This document shows positions 18,752 through 26,873 of a stretch of DNA of 64,000 bases, in pieces. Source of the DNA: Perkinsela sp. pyNocScin1 (taxonomy: Eukaryota > Euglenozoa > Kinetoplastea > Prokinetoplastida > Perkinselidae); assembly GCA_964019655.1 (NCBI GenBank), contig CAXHTR010000005.1:248001-312000 (forward strand), read 5' to 3'. The position numbers were made by a program, and so were the translations under genes. The stretch's first letter is position 1; each line of letters starts with the position of its first letter. The notes beneath the pieces are model-generated. The model saw only the letters and a list, made by a program, of their open reading frames with translations, was not told where the DNA came from and did not search any database.

Positions 18752-19381
18752 CTGATAGGGAATAGTACTAAACAAGAGCTGAATTATCATAAAAGCGATA
18801 ACAGCTCAAATTTTCAAGCAAAAAGATACGGGGGAATTCCTCGAGTAATCTCAAGGCAGCGTGCGAGATCAAGGAAAAGTGGATGAGTTTCGTCGAAAGG
18901 CAAACTGAATCTATCAGTTTCTCGAAAAGAATGCTCATGAAAGTTTGCATATCAACATCATAACGTAAATTTTACTGAATTAGCCAGTTCCTATTATAAT
19001 TAACATTTTTTCTTGCCACTTCTTCGAGCTTTCACGAGTCTCCATTCGAGTATCCAGTGGGAAATTTACGTACTGTTGTGAGAGTGCTTCAAAAGCTACA
19101 GCGAACATCAGCTGAGATAGAATGTTGATATAAGTAGACACAACAGCTTTCAGCACTTCCATGCTCGAAAGACCAATGCTTTGAGAGGACATCTCTGTAA
19201 AGAAGGTAACTAAAATCTACTAAAAAGAAGAATACGCGGTACCCAATCTCGAAGGGACATGGCGCTCACAATTTATGGGCGTTTATGGATGAAGTTTCAC
19301 CTAAAACTAAAATATATCTTTCCCTTTTGTTCCGAGTACATTGAATCATATCTTGTGGAGATTCAAATTAACCCCTTCATC
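18752..19381. other. Divergent strand-switch gap
   Basis: About 630 bp between CSL4 (-) and DPH6 (+). In trypanosomatids, divergent gaps of this kind are where polymerase II initiates in both directions. I see no TATA-like box or long tract here. A 70-codon - frame at 18980-19192 is listed separately. The rest holds only short frames. Confidence 0.6.
18980..19192 (-). CDS. Small hypothetical protein, doubtful
   Basis: A 70-codon frame starting MSSQSIGLSSMEVLKAVVST, with one moderately hydrophobic helix (about residues 10-40) and a charged C-terminal third containing RMETRESSKKWQEK. The composition is protein-like and it lies on the same strand as CSL4, 229 bp upstream of it. I recognise no family. 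It may be chance, as it sits in a divergent gap where no gene is required. Confidence 0.25.
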   Translation of the reverse strand: MSSQSIGLSSMEVLKAVVSTYINILSQLMFAVAFEALSQQYVNFPLDTRMETRESSKKWQEKMLIIIGTG

Positions 19382-20164
19382 ATGAATATTGCCGGGCTGA
19401 TATCAGGTGGTAAAGACAGTATGCTTAACTTGATAAAGTGTCAGGAGAATGGACACCGAATACTATGCCTCGTGAACATGTGCCCAGTACGAAAAATAGG
19501 CGCTGACGGAACACAAGAGTTAAATAGTCATTGCTTTCAAAGTGTAGCCCAAGAACACGTTCCCCTTGTTGCTAAATGTATGGGCCTGAAGCTGTACACG
19601 GGAGATCTACTCGAGGGGACATCAATTAATCAAGAATTGTTCTACGAAAAAACTGAAGGTGATGAAGTGGAATCTCTGTACAAGCTACTTTCTCGAGTTA
19701 TAGGCGAGAACCCTGAAGTTAATGCAATCAGTACAGGTGCGATAGAAAGCAATTTTCAAAGGCTACGGGTCATGAATATTTGTGAAAGATTGCATCTTGA
19801 ACATATTTCATATCTGTGGAAAAGTCCGCCGAAAAACATACTTAGCGATGTCATTGAAAAGAAAATGCTTTGCGTTATTGTAAAAGTCAGCTCAATGGGC
19901 CTCGATCCTGATAAGTTTCTTGGGAGGGTGATATCGACAGAGCTTGCAGAAAAACTTCTAAACGTCCCTTATATACACGCTGCAGGAGAAGGTGGTGAGT
20001 TCGAAACATTCACACTAGATTGCCCCTTATACACGAAAGGATTTCTCCGTGTTACTAACTCAAAGCATACTATTTTAGATGTTTCCAGTGTTGTATCAAC
20101 AGGCATTCTTAATATGAATGTAGAATTCGTAGAAAGAATACCTGATAGCTATTGTCATGAGTAG
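19382..20164 (+). CDS. DPH6: Diphthine-ammonia ligase (DPH6)
   Basis: ATP-dependent amidase that completes diphthamide on elongation factor 2, using ammonia and ATP. The N-terminal PP-loop SGGKDSMLNL (about residues 8-17) belongs to the N-type ATP pyrophosphatase family. Further family blocks are AISTGAIESNFQRLRV, LWKSPPKNIL and AAGEGGEFETFTLDCPL. The open frame extends 41 codons upstream to 19259, but that part has no family similarity, so the start is placed at MNIAGLISGGKDS (19382), giving 260 residues. Plants and fungi fuse this domain to RidA-like domains; here the enzyme is the short, stand-alone form. It opens the + pair that ends at the right inverted-repeat copy. Confidence 0.92.
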   Translation: MNIAGLISGGKDSMLNLIKCQENGHRILCLVNMCPVRKIGADGTQELNSHCFQSVAQEHVPLVAKCMGLKLYTGDLLEGTSINQELFYEKTEGDEVESLYKLLSRVIGENPEVNAISTGAIESNFQRLRVMNICERLHLEHISYLWKSPPKNILSDVIEKKMLCVIVKVSSMGLDPDKFLGRVISTELAEKLLNVPYIHAAGEGGEFETFTLDCPLYTKGFLRVTNSKHTILDVSSVVSTGILNMNVEFVERIPDSYCHE

Positions 20165-20246
20165 GGACGAAAGCATTCAAGAATTCCGGAGAAGCTTCGA
20201 AGTATCTGTAACAGGGATTTCTTAATTATTTGGAAAACATGATCCA

Positions 20247-20654
20247 ATGTACCCTCAGCACACGAACCGACTAAGGCAGCATTTGACATCAGAAAGGATG
20301 ATCAATAACTTATCTCAAATGAAGTCTCTCACAAGAGACGAAAAGATCCTGAGGATAGAGTCTAATATACAGAGCGAGAAACTCGAAGAATTAAATGCCA
20401 TGGAATCCGAGCTTGTGGATTTAAATGCGGCATTTGGTGAACTAAATCAGCTCATTGCCCTCCAAAGTGATGAAATCGACACGACACTTGACTCATCAGA
20501 TCGTGTTCTTGAGAAAGTTGATCGAGGGAGCGGTAGACTTCGCTACGCAAGAGAAAAAAGTGACGCTCACCGCCGAAACTTGGTGTTTGTGCTTCTTTGT
20601 CTTTTCGTGATTCTTGCTGTTGTGGGAGCATTAGTCTTCATCGTACTCCGGTAA
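20247..20654 (+). CDS. Syntaxin-like Qa-SNARE without Habc domain
   Basis: A 135-residue tail-anchored SNARE. The SNARE motif spans about residues 45-105; the segment LNAAFGELNQLIALQSDEID aligns with the syntaxin pattern in which an aromatic-rich stretch precedes the zero-layer glutamine (in ALQS). A basic linker (SDAHRRN) and one transmembrane helix of about 22 residues (LVFVLLCLFVILAVVGALVFIV) end the protein, leaving only a few lumenal residues. Usual syntaxins are 250-330 residues with an N-terminal three-helix Habc domain, which is absent; the 83 bp upstream are not coding. The assignment to Qa rather than Qb/Qc rests on the central motif. Confidence 0.75.
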   Translation: MYPQHTNRLRQHLTSERMINNLSQMKSLTRDEKILRIESNIQSEKLEELNAMESELVDLNAAFGELNQLIALQSDEIDTTLDSSDRVLEKVDRGSGRLRYAREKSDAHRRNLVFVLLCLFVILAVVGALVFIVLR

Positions 20655-21096
20655 ATGAGACCCCGCTTGCTCCCTCTGCAGCACACTCTGAGTTTCTTCC
20701 TGCACTACCAGATTGAATGATCACCATGTAAAAGTTTTGTGATGTATGTAATGTAATTTATGTATGTTGTCATGCATTATTTGTCATTATATATTGGTAC
20801 AATTCGGCAAAACTCATTGGACGACCTTTACGGTTGGATGGTTGATCTCTGGTTTAGCTAAACTGCATTGTCATAGGCTCCTCCTTCCTAATGGAAGACG
20901 AGTAATACGCGTCGCTCCATTCGACAGAATGTGCATGTAGACGCCCGTTCCGTCAAATTAATTGGCAGAAAAAAACCTACCGATTATCTTGGCATGTACC
21001 AATTTATTTGAAAACGTCGCGCATGCGGCCACAGAATTCTGTGAACCAATTTGAAATCTGCCAATTGATTTGGCAGTACCTACCAATTCATATGAC
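20655..21096. other. Convergent gap next to right repeat copy; CCAATT-rich
   Basis: About 440 bp with no coding frame. The proximal half of the right flank holds a cluster of CCAATT or AATTGG hexamers, a 12-bp perfect palindrome around an EcoRI-type site (21031-21042), and a 7-bp-stem hairpin CTGCCAA/TTGGCAG at 21058-21076 immediately before the repeat. The left repeat copy lacks these. Confidence 0.7.
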
Positions 21097-21140
21097 GGCA
21101 CGGGGATGATGCTGACTTCCAGCCATTGATTCATCGATCA

Positions 21141-21867
21141 GTCAAATCATAGGTTCCGCTGATTGTAGAGTGAAGTCGGTTTATTGCCTAATCATCCGCT
21201 GGTGACAGTGCCAGGAAGATCTTGAAAGCTCAGAGTAACTATGACTGATGTGGGATTATCATCTAATCTCAAACGTTTGACGTGTGATGTGATCATCATG
21301 TGGGAATGAAGAGCGTAAAGAGGCCGTGGGCTGTTGAAATCATCCCCACGGCTAAAGAGGGTTCAGAGCATAAGATTTTGTACACGTGACCAATCATCCT
21401 CGTGAATATGATCGCCCGGTCGTTGCCTCTCATCATGTGGGGATGTGGAAAAGCGCAGAAGCTGTGGGTTGCTGTCAGTTTGCCCATGAAAATGGGTTTC
21501 GTTTCAACGGGGCTTTCTAGCCCCTAAAACAAGAGGTGTCATATTTTGAAATCATCATGGATGGGCAGTGAGGGTATAAATGTCACAGAGGGGTAAGAAA
21601 GCCCAGGGTGGCGGTGCTCAAGAGGGACACTCTCTCTTGATTACGTTTCGAGAGTCAGAAAATAGAATAGTTTTCATGCAGGTGCTCGAGGCCCCTATCC
21701 AACATATGCTTGTTTACAATGCATCATTCGGGGGATGAAAGACGGTATAAAACCAAAGAAAGAGCTTCTCCTCAGATAGGAACGAAAGACATTTGAAGCG
21801 TTGTCATTGCACGGCTGCGCGTTTCGCACCGCCGTCCTCAAAGAAACTATTTCATCATGTAGGTCAC
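21141..21867 (-). repeat. Inverted repeat, right copy
   Basis: Reverse-complement partner of 2871-3598, about 98% identical, with weaker similarity out to 21097. It fills the convergent gap between the + SNARE gene and the - tandem-HMG gene. The four hairpins and the four ATGATGA heptamers of the left copy are kept, on the - strand. In the longest hairpin the stem is unchanged while one loop base differs between copies. The short frame at 21296-21487 shares 44 codons with its left counterpart and then diverges through a one-base indel, which argues against protein coding. Confidence 0.95.
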
Positions 21868-22034
21868 TTAAATCGCGATGTCGGAAAAGGCCATAGCAAA
21901 ACAGACAAAGAAAAAATGTACATGATAGCTGATCAAACCTGAACAAAGAACCAGGCTCTACGTTTAATTCCTCATTCAAGAGATGATTCTCTTCCAGCCG
22001 ATGAGACAGCCTTCGCTCGAGCAGTGAGTATGAA

Positions 22035-22535
22035 TTACTTGCTTTTCCGTAACGAATCAAGATAGCTTTTTGCTTGACTATGCAACTTGAACGCACGCTT
22101 CGCATATTTCTTCCGCTCTGCTGCCTGCATAGCTTTCCAGTGCGCCCCCAAGCTTGCCCAGCACACTCGTGTAAGGTTCTTGCCCTTCAATGTCCCATGT
22201 AGACCAGCCTCTTTTGCATAGTTCTCCTTGACGAAGAGTGAGTACGCATTCACCCGGTAATTTTCTGCCCTTTTCTGCATGTCACATAGAATCTTTCGAT
22301 CTTTTTCTGCCCGTTTTATATAACGCTCGCGGATCTCTGGATATTTGTTGTATACCTGACGCATTCGCGTAGTTGCGATCTTAGAAGAGCTCTCTCCCTT
22401 CGTAAAGTAGACGCGATTCTTCCGAACATACCGATGGTATGCATTCGTATTGAGCTCTGCTGTCCCACGCCGCGAGCCGCGTGCTTTGCATATTTCGAGG
22501 TAGCATGCCTTGAGACCCCGAACGCCTATCGGCAT
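22035..22535 (-). CDS. Tandem HMG-box-like protein, probably mitochondrial
   Basis: A basic protein of about 166 residues (177 if the upstream methionine at 22568 is used). Two HMG-like units are visible: NAYHRYVRKNRVYF followed by a helix with YPEIRERYIKRAEKDRK, and NAYSLFVKENYAKEAG followed by WKAMQAAERKKYAKRA. This is the layout of mitochondrial DNA-packing proteins such as TFAM/Abf2 and of kinetoplast HMG proteins. I chose MPIGVRGLKACYL as start because it begins an acid-free, Arg/Lys-rich leader suited to mitochondrial import. It lies 168 bp from the right repeat copy. Alternatives are a nuclear HMG protein or a mitoribosomal protein. Confidence 0.65.
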   Translation of the reverse strand: MPIGVRGLKACYLEICKARGSRRGTAELNTNAYHRYVRKNRVYFTKGESSSKIATTRMRQVYNKYPEIRERYIKRAEKDRKILCDMQKRAENYRVNAYSLFVKENYAKEAGLHGTLKGKNLTRVCWASLGAHWKAMQAAERKKYAKRAFKLHSQAKSYLDSLRKSK

Positions 22536-22645
22536 AATTAATGGGCAGTTAAGCCAGTGACAACACAACGAAAGTTACCCGCTTGCTCGTACCAGAAGGT
22601 ATTTTGCTGACAATGAATACAAATAGAACCTACGTGATAGAATCA

Positions 22646-23626
22646 CTAGACTTTCGACGCATGGCTTGCATTCCATTGAGACTCGACGTAATTTGGCGGA
22701 AGCATCTCGTTGCGGTACATGGAGATCAGCTCGTCTCGTGGGGTTTCTTTCGATATAGCCCAATTCTTCGAGCGTAGGTAGCGCATTGCCATTTCTTCGC
22801 GCTGCGCGCGCTGACTGTCTACTGACTTTGGGTGCGTCGCATGCCATAGGCTTCTGAAGAGCTTTGGATCTCGTAGCCCAAGCTGGATCTCTTCAGCTGA
22901 GAGCCTGCTTAGATTGGGTGAGTGCACACTGGCGTAGAGGGGAGCCTTTTGCATGGCCTGCCGCTGCCTCTCGAAAAACTGCTCACGATGCTTTTTTCGG
23001 TAATCCTCTGACTTTTGCTCGTACTCACGCTCTGTCATTCCCCAGACTGGGCTACTTGGGCAGTCAACACCGAGAACGCATATTCCCATGGCTCGCGCCT
23101 GTCCAATGAGAAATCGCACGCGAATCTCAATCTCTGGCTCCTCGGGGAACGCCCAGTGGCGCATTTTTTGCTTCGCTATTTCAAAAAGCATCTCAAGAGT
23201 GACAAAACACACCCATTTAGAGGAATCTGTCTCGCGTCGCTTCTTCCTACAGCAGCGGAGGATGTACCACGCCCCAGGCGGTGGCTCGATACGCCATGAA
23301 TACGTTTTGTCTTCGTAAACCTGAATACGCAGTATCAGCTCAACATCATCCTTGAAGACACCCTTGGTCTTGTCATTGAAGGCTTTGCAAAAGTCCATAG
23401 CTTTAACCCCAACTTTGCTCAAGTCCTGCCCCAGTGGTGGGCCGGTCATGGCCTTTCCTGGGCGCATAAAGTAACGATAGTTAGCTATTACTTTTCGGTG
23501 TGGGTCACGCGACACGCCAAAGATATCCTTATACTTTTTAAAGAGGTCTGGTGGAAGCTGAACGTTAGTACCGACCTCTGTGTTCACGTCTTTCGGTCTG
23601 GCACATATTCGCAGCGAGCGATGCAT
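22646..23626 (-). CDS. Mitochondrial ribosomal protein uL11m
   Basis: Large-subunit mitoribosomal protein at the GTPase-associated centre. The uL11 core occupies about residues 45-180: RPGKAMTGPPLGQDLSKVGV matches the family block with paired prolines, followed by AMDFCKAFNDKT and a C-terminal RNA-binding part ending IGQARAMGICVLGVDCPSS. Bacterial uL11 is about 142 residues; this protein has 326, with a leader of about 40 residues and a charged C-terminal extension of about 140. Long extensions are typical of kinetoplastid mitoribosomal proteins. Confidence 0.9.
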   Translation of the reverse strand: MHRSLRICARPKDVNTEVGTNVQLPPDLFKKYKDIFGVSRDPHRKVIANYRYFMRPGKAMTGPPLGQDLSKVGVKAMDFCKAFNDKTKGVFKDDVELILRIQVYEDKTYSWRIEPPPGAWYILRCCRKKRRETDSSKWVCFVTLEMLFEIAKQKMRHWAFPEEPEIEIRVRFLIGQARAMGICVLGVDCPSSPVWGMTEREYEQKSEDYRKKHREQFFERQRQAMQKAPLYASVHSPNLSRLSAEEIQLGLRDPKLFRSLWHATHPKSVDSQRAQREEMAMRYLRSKNWAISKETPRDELISMYRNEMLPPNYVESQWNASHASKV

Positions 23627-23972
23627 GTAATTTGGAATAATTGAAGTAATAGCTGTTGAATAATGTGTATACTAGCTAGATAAGGGAAAAGTCTTATGAC
23701 ATGGGCGAGAGAGAAGTGACAGGGACAAATTTCCCTTGTACCGCCATTTGCTATTCCACAGCTTATTTTTCTCATTTTCGCTCGAAACGGGAAAATTCTC
23801 CGTTTTTAGGAATCACTGTCCGGGTAGACATTCATGTGTATTATCATAAAAATGAAAGTTACGACAGTCCTATACGAATGAAAAGTGAGGTTGTTCCACA
23901 TACCTATTGGGATTCATTTAATCTTTTAACATTCTGATGATTTGCGCTTATATCAAAATATGGGCAGCGTAC
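23627..23972. other. Intergenic gap, nothing recognised
   Basis: About 345 bp, AT-rich, with no supported gene, RNA or repeat. It is longer than most gaps in this cluster, so it may hold the 5' UTR and splice acceptor of the cyclophilin upstream region. Confidence 0.5.
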
Positions 23973-24560
23973 TCACGCCTTTACCTCCCCGCAGTTCGTG
24001 ATGCGGATCTCGAACTCCGGCTTGTCTTTCTCATCCGTACGCGCGAGATGGGCGTCAAAGAGAATATCCATTCCTTCAATAACCTTTCCAAACACCACGT
24101 GCTTACCGTCTAGCCACTTGGACTCATGGGTCGTAATGTAGAACTGTGAGCCGTTGCTGTTCGGGCCGGAGTTGGCCATCGCTACGCAGTTTGGAAAGTG
24201 ACGAACTGTCAGGTCCTCGTCTTCGAAAGGCTTTCCGTAGATTGATTTTCCACCGGTACCATCGCCTTTGGTAAAGTCACCGCCCTGAAGCATGAATGCC
24301 TTAATGACGCGGTGGAAGATCGTGTTTTTGTAGCCATATCCGAGCTCGCCAGTGCACAGCTTCTTAAAATTCTCGACAGTTTTCGGCTGCGTGTTTCCGA
24401 AAAGGCCGATAACAACACGACCAGAGGGCTCACCGTGTACGTTGATATCGAAAAAGACTTTATCTGTGACTGTGAGGTCTTGGTTTTGCACGAACGAAGC
24501 CTGGAGCAGGCAAATCTGGATCGCACCCAAGAGGGCAGCAGAGAGCAAAGCTTTGCGCAT
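23973..24560 (-). CDS. Secretory-pathway cyclophilin (peptidyl-prolyl isomerase)
   Basis: Cyclophilin-type PPIase with a signal peptide, most like ER cyclophilin B. The hydrophobic leader MRKALLSAALLGAIQICLLQ starts at 24560; an upstream methionine at 24611 would bury it, so I prefer the inner one. The catalytic block FHRVIKAFMLQGGDF carries the Arg, Phe and Gln of the active site, followed by GDGTGG, MANSGPNSNGSQFYITT and the tryptophan of KWLDGKHVVFGKV. No ER retention signal of KDEL type is seen at the C-terminus (GEVKA), so it may be secreted or held in another way. Confidence 0.93.
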   Translation of the reverse strand: MRKALLSAALLGAIQICLLQASFVQNQDLTVTDKVFFDINVHGEPSGRVVIGLFGNTQPKTVENFKKLCTGELGYGYKNTIFHRVIKAFMLQGGDFTKGDGTGGKSIYGKPFEDEDLTVRHFPNCVAMANSGPNSNGSQFYITTHESKWLDGKHVVFGKVIEGMDILFDAHLARTDEKDKPEFEIRITNCGEVKA

Positions 24561-24696
24561 TTTCAAATTAGACAAGCGTAGTCCACATGCAAAAGAATAA
24601 ATATGACTCAATGATAATTCTTTTTCATTTAATGCTACGCATCGTTCCCCTAGAATCGCATGCCTTTACCAAAAAAGCCCCATGTGATCCAAATTT

Positions 24697-26241
24697 TCAC
24701 TTATCGAGAGCGAGCACCTCAAAAAGAGCTTGTTGCAGTTCCAATACACACGCCATTCGCCTTTTCGCTTCCTCACGCCCAAGCAGTTTCGCATGGAGGG
24801 ATAAAAGGCCGTGACCGTAGTCTCTACATGTGAGCATGCCTTCGCAATCTTCTATCTTATGCTGTGTGCGATGGTCTATGACGGTATTATGCTGTTCATT
24901 GAAGGAGCGAATCTTTTCATTGCGCTCCCCAGTGTGCGCCTGGACGCGGCGAATTTGATCCAACTTCGCTTTGCGCCTCGCCTCTTCTTTTGCGTACAGC
25001 TTTTCGCGCAAGTTTTTGAGTGCGGTCTGTTTATTTTCCACAACACTTCGCCCCTGGTGGCACTTGAGCGCGATCCTTGTCGGCCGGTGAAATAGGACGC
25101 AGCAATTGTACCCGGTGTTTACAGCCTGGCCACCAGGGCCACTGCCGTGCGTCCACGAAATGTCGCACTCGCCCTCTAAATCCTTCAGCGATATCTCTTC
25201 CACAGCAGCCGTACTCTGAAGTGCGGCCTTTCTCTCTGAAGATATTTCCGGAATGATACATATTGAAGCTGTTGACGTGTGCATTCGGCCAGAGCTCTCT
25301 GTTTCCGGCACACGCTGAATTCTATGGACACCCGTGTCTGCGAAGAGTGCCCGACTGAGCGCATGGTAGTCCTTTGCAGCGTGAATCGGCTCCGGGCGTG
25401 GATCACGGGTGAGCTTAATTGCGAGGTATCTGGGGTCTACTTTTTCACCTTCTCTGCACTTGAGCTTCTCAGTATGAAAACCCGTGCCGTTGCGCAAGAG
25501 ATACTCAAAGTACATATCGCGCAGCTCCCGTGCAAAATGCCATGCTTCTTCACCACCCGCCATGCCTTGGAAGTCGATTCTCATGGACTTGGCCTGCATA
25601 AGCTCCACTGGGGTAGAATAGAAGTTTTCAAGGAACGAGAAATGCCTGAAGGGCTGTTTCATCGTCTCGCTTGTGTGACTGCAGTAAAACTCATCAAGAA
25701 CGTCATCCAAGCTTTCTACAAAAGATGAAGTTACATCCCGAAGCTGTGGGAGTAATGATGATGTTATCTCGTCTTCTATTATCTCTCTCATATCTTCGCT
25801 CGAGCTATGTTCAGCGCAGAGTACATTTATCTCTTTCAATAACTTGATAGCGTTTGAAGCGTCATTGCAGACACGCTCAATGAGAAGACGGTAGAGCATA
25901 GATGGAAGGGGCATTCGATTCTCGTTTGTCCCCCCACAGGCGGTCTTCTCGAGTTTAAAGAATTCAACCATTGAGAGAGCGCACATCCAGTAAACTATTG
26001 GCATCTGAGTCACTACAGCTGATAGAGTACAATTCTCCTCCTCAGAGGGGCGCCTTGGGAAAGTAAACGAGTATTTTTTCGAAAGGTAAAGCATGTCATG
26101 GTGAATTCGCTCCGCAGTTTCATTACCATAGAGTGAAGCTAGAGCAGTTTTTTCATTTTCTACCGAATAGCGCAACCTGTGGAAGGAAAGCATTGGTTTG
26201 CCACAAATAAGAGCGCCTGAGCATAATCTTACCGTACGCAT
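24697..26241 (-). CDS. Mitochondrial class I peptide chain release factor
   Basis: Stop-codon release factor of the mitochondrion (mtRF1/PrfA type). The catalytic GGQ lies in WTHGSGPGGQAVNTGYN (about residue 385), and the preceding family block HRIQRVPETESSGRMHTSTA is intact. The C-terminal helix region is rich in Lys/Arg and Glu. The N-terminal 200 residues form the helical domain 1. The protein has 514 residues against about 360 in bacteria, through insertions and a leader. I could not find a clear PxT or SPF decoding tripeptide by eye. Start codon at 26241. Confidence 0.9.
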   Translation of the reverse strand: MRTVRLCSGALICGKPMLSFHRLRYSVENEKTALASLYGNETAERIHHDMLYLSKKYSFTFPRRPSEEENCTLSAVVTQMPIVYWMCALSMVEFFKLEKTACGGTNENRMPLPSMLYRLLIERVCNDASNAIKLLKEINVLCAEHSSSEDMREIIEDEITSSLLPQLRDVTSSFVESLDDVLDEFYCSHTSETMKQPFRHFSFLENFYSTPVELMQAKSMRIDFQGMAGGEEAWHFARELRDMYFEYLLRNGTGFHTEKLKCREGEKVDPRYLAIKLTRDPRPEPIHAAKDYHALSRALFADTGVHRIQRVPETESSGRMHTSTASICIIPEISSERKAALQSTAAVEEISLKDLEGECDISWTHGSGPGGQAVNTGYNCCVLFHRPTRIALKCHQGRSVVENKQTALKNLREKLYAKEEARRKAKLDQIRRVQAHTGERNEKIRSFNEQHNTVIDHRTQHKIEDCEGMLTCRDYGHGLLSLHAKLLGREEAKRRMACVLELQQALFEVLALDK

Positions 26242-26399
26242 CTGGTATTTCCTGCGCTTATATGACCTGGCTTTGCATGTCTGAAAAGCAATAAAGATTC
26301 GAAAAAAAGATTACGTGAAGCGATGCGTGGCAACTTGAAATCGACCGAGTGCTACATGATACCGAAATGAAGCGATTGTATTCCTGAAATGTGCTATGC

Positions 26400-26567
26400 T
26401 TATTCTTTCTGAGAGTCAAGTGAGCTCAAGAATGCGCATGTTTCCTCTCGACAAGCAGCGATTTGCTCGGTGATCGATGAATTTTCATTAATACTATAAC
26501 TTTTCTTGAATTCTAGCAGCATATCGCCATCGATGTACACTGCAGCTTTGACTTGGCTCTGTGACAT
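26400..26567 (-). CDS. Candidate small protein, 55 residues
   Basis: A short frame in a 632-bp gap, too large for this compact cluster. It begins MSQSQVKAAVYIDGDMLLEF and ends FLSSLDSQKE with TAA. It looks like a small soluble protein with a two-strand start and a helix. No family recognised. Support comes only from the gap size and protein-like composition. Confidence 0.35.
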   Translation of the reverse strand: MSQSQVKAAVYIDGDMLLEFKKSYSINENSSITEQIAACREETCAFLSSLDSQKE

Positions 26568-26611
26568 GCCTACATGAAAAAGAGCTGAAATTAGTTAGAA
26601 TGTGCCGCAGA

Positions 26612-26773
26612 TCAAGCATTAACTTTTTGAAACTTCGATACGTTCTCAATTTTCTTCTGGTGCTCATTCATGGCAGGCAAAACATAGAATTTATGGATTG
26701 AGACGGATGCACAAACCACTGCCACGCAGCCCATTATAATTTTCGGCGGGGTTAGCCTTCGAAAATAAGCCAT
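26612..26773 (-). CDS. Candidate small single-pass membrane protein, 53 residues
   Basis: A short frame in the same gap, beginning MAYFRRLTPPKIIMGCVAVV. It has a basic N-terminus, one hydrophobic helix of about 16 residues (IIMGCVAVVCASVSI) and a Lys/Glu/Gln-rich tail. This is the layout of small inner-membrane respiratory-chain subunits or assembly factors, but I cannot name it. It lies 101 bp downstream, in transcription order, of the ligase gene. Confidence 0.4.
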   Translation of the reverse strand: MAYFRRLTPPKIIMGCVAVVCASVSIHKFYVLPAMNEHQKKIENVSKFQKVNA

Positions 26774-26873
26774 GAGTATATCTTAAGAAAATTAAGAAGC
26801 GTCACTAGAATAACAGCATGTGCGTGATTAAAACGTGTGGTATCGAGTTCGGTGCATGGGACATAGACAGGCA

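Noticed and set aside
18768-18950. 60-codon - strand frame overlapping the extended CSL4 start
   Set aside because: It overlaps the longer CSL4 frame, has no recognisable features, and lies in the divergent gap.
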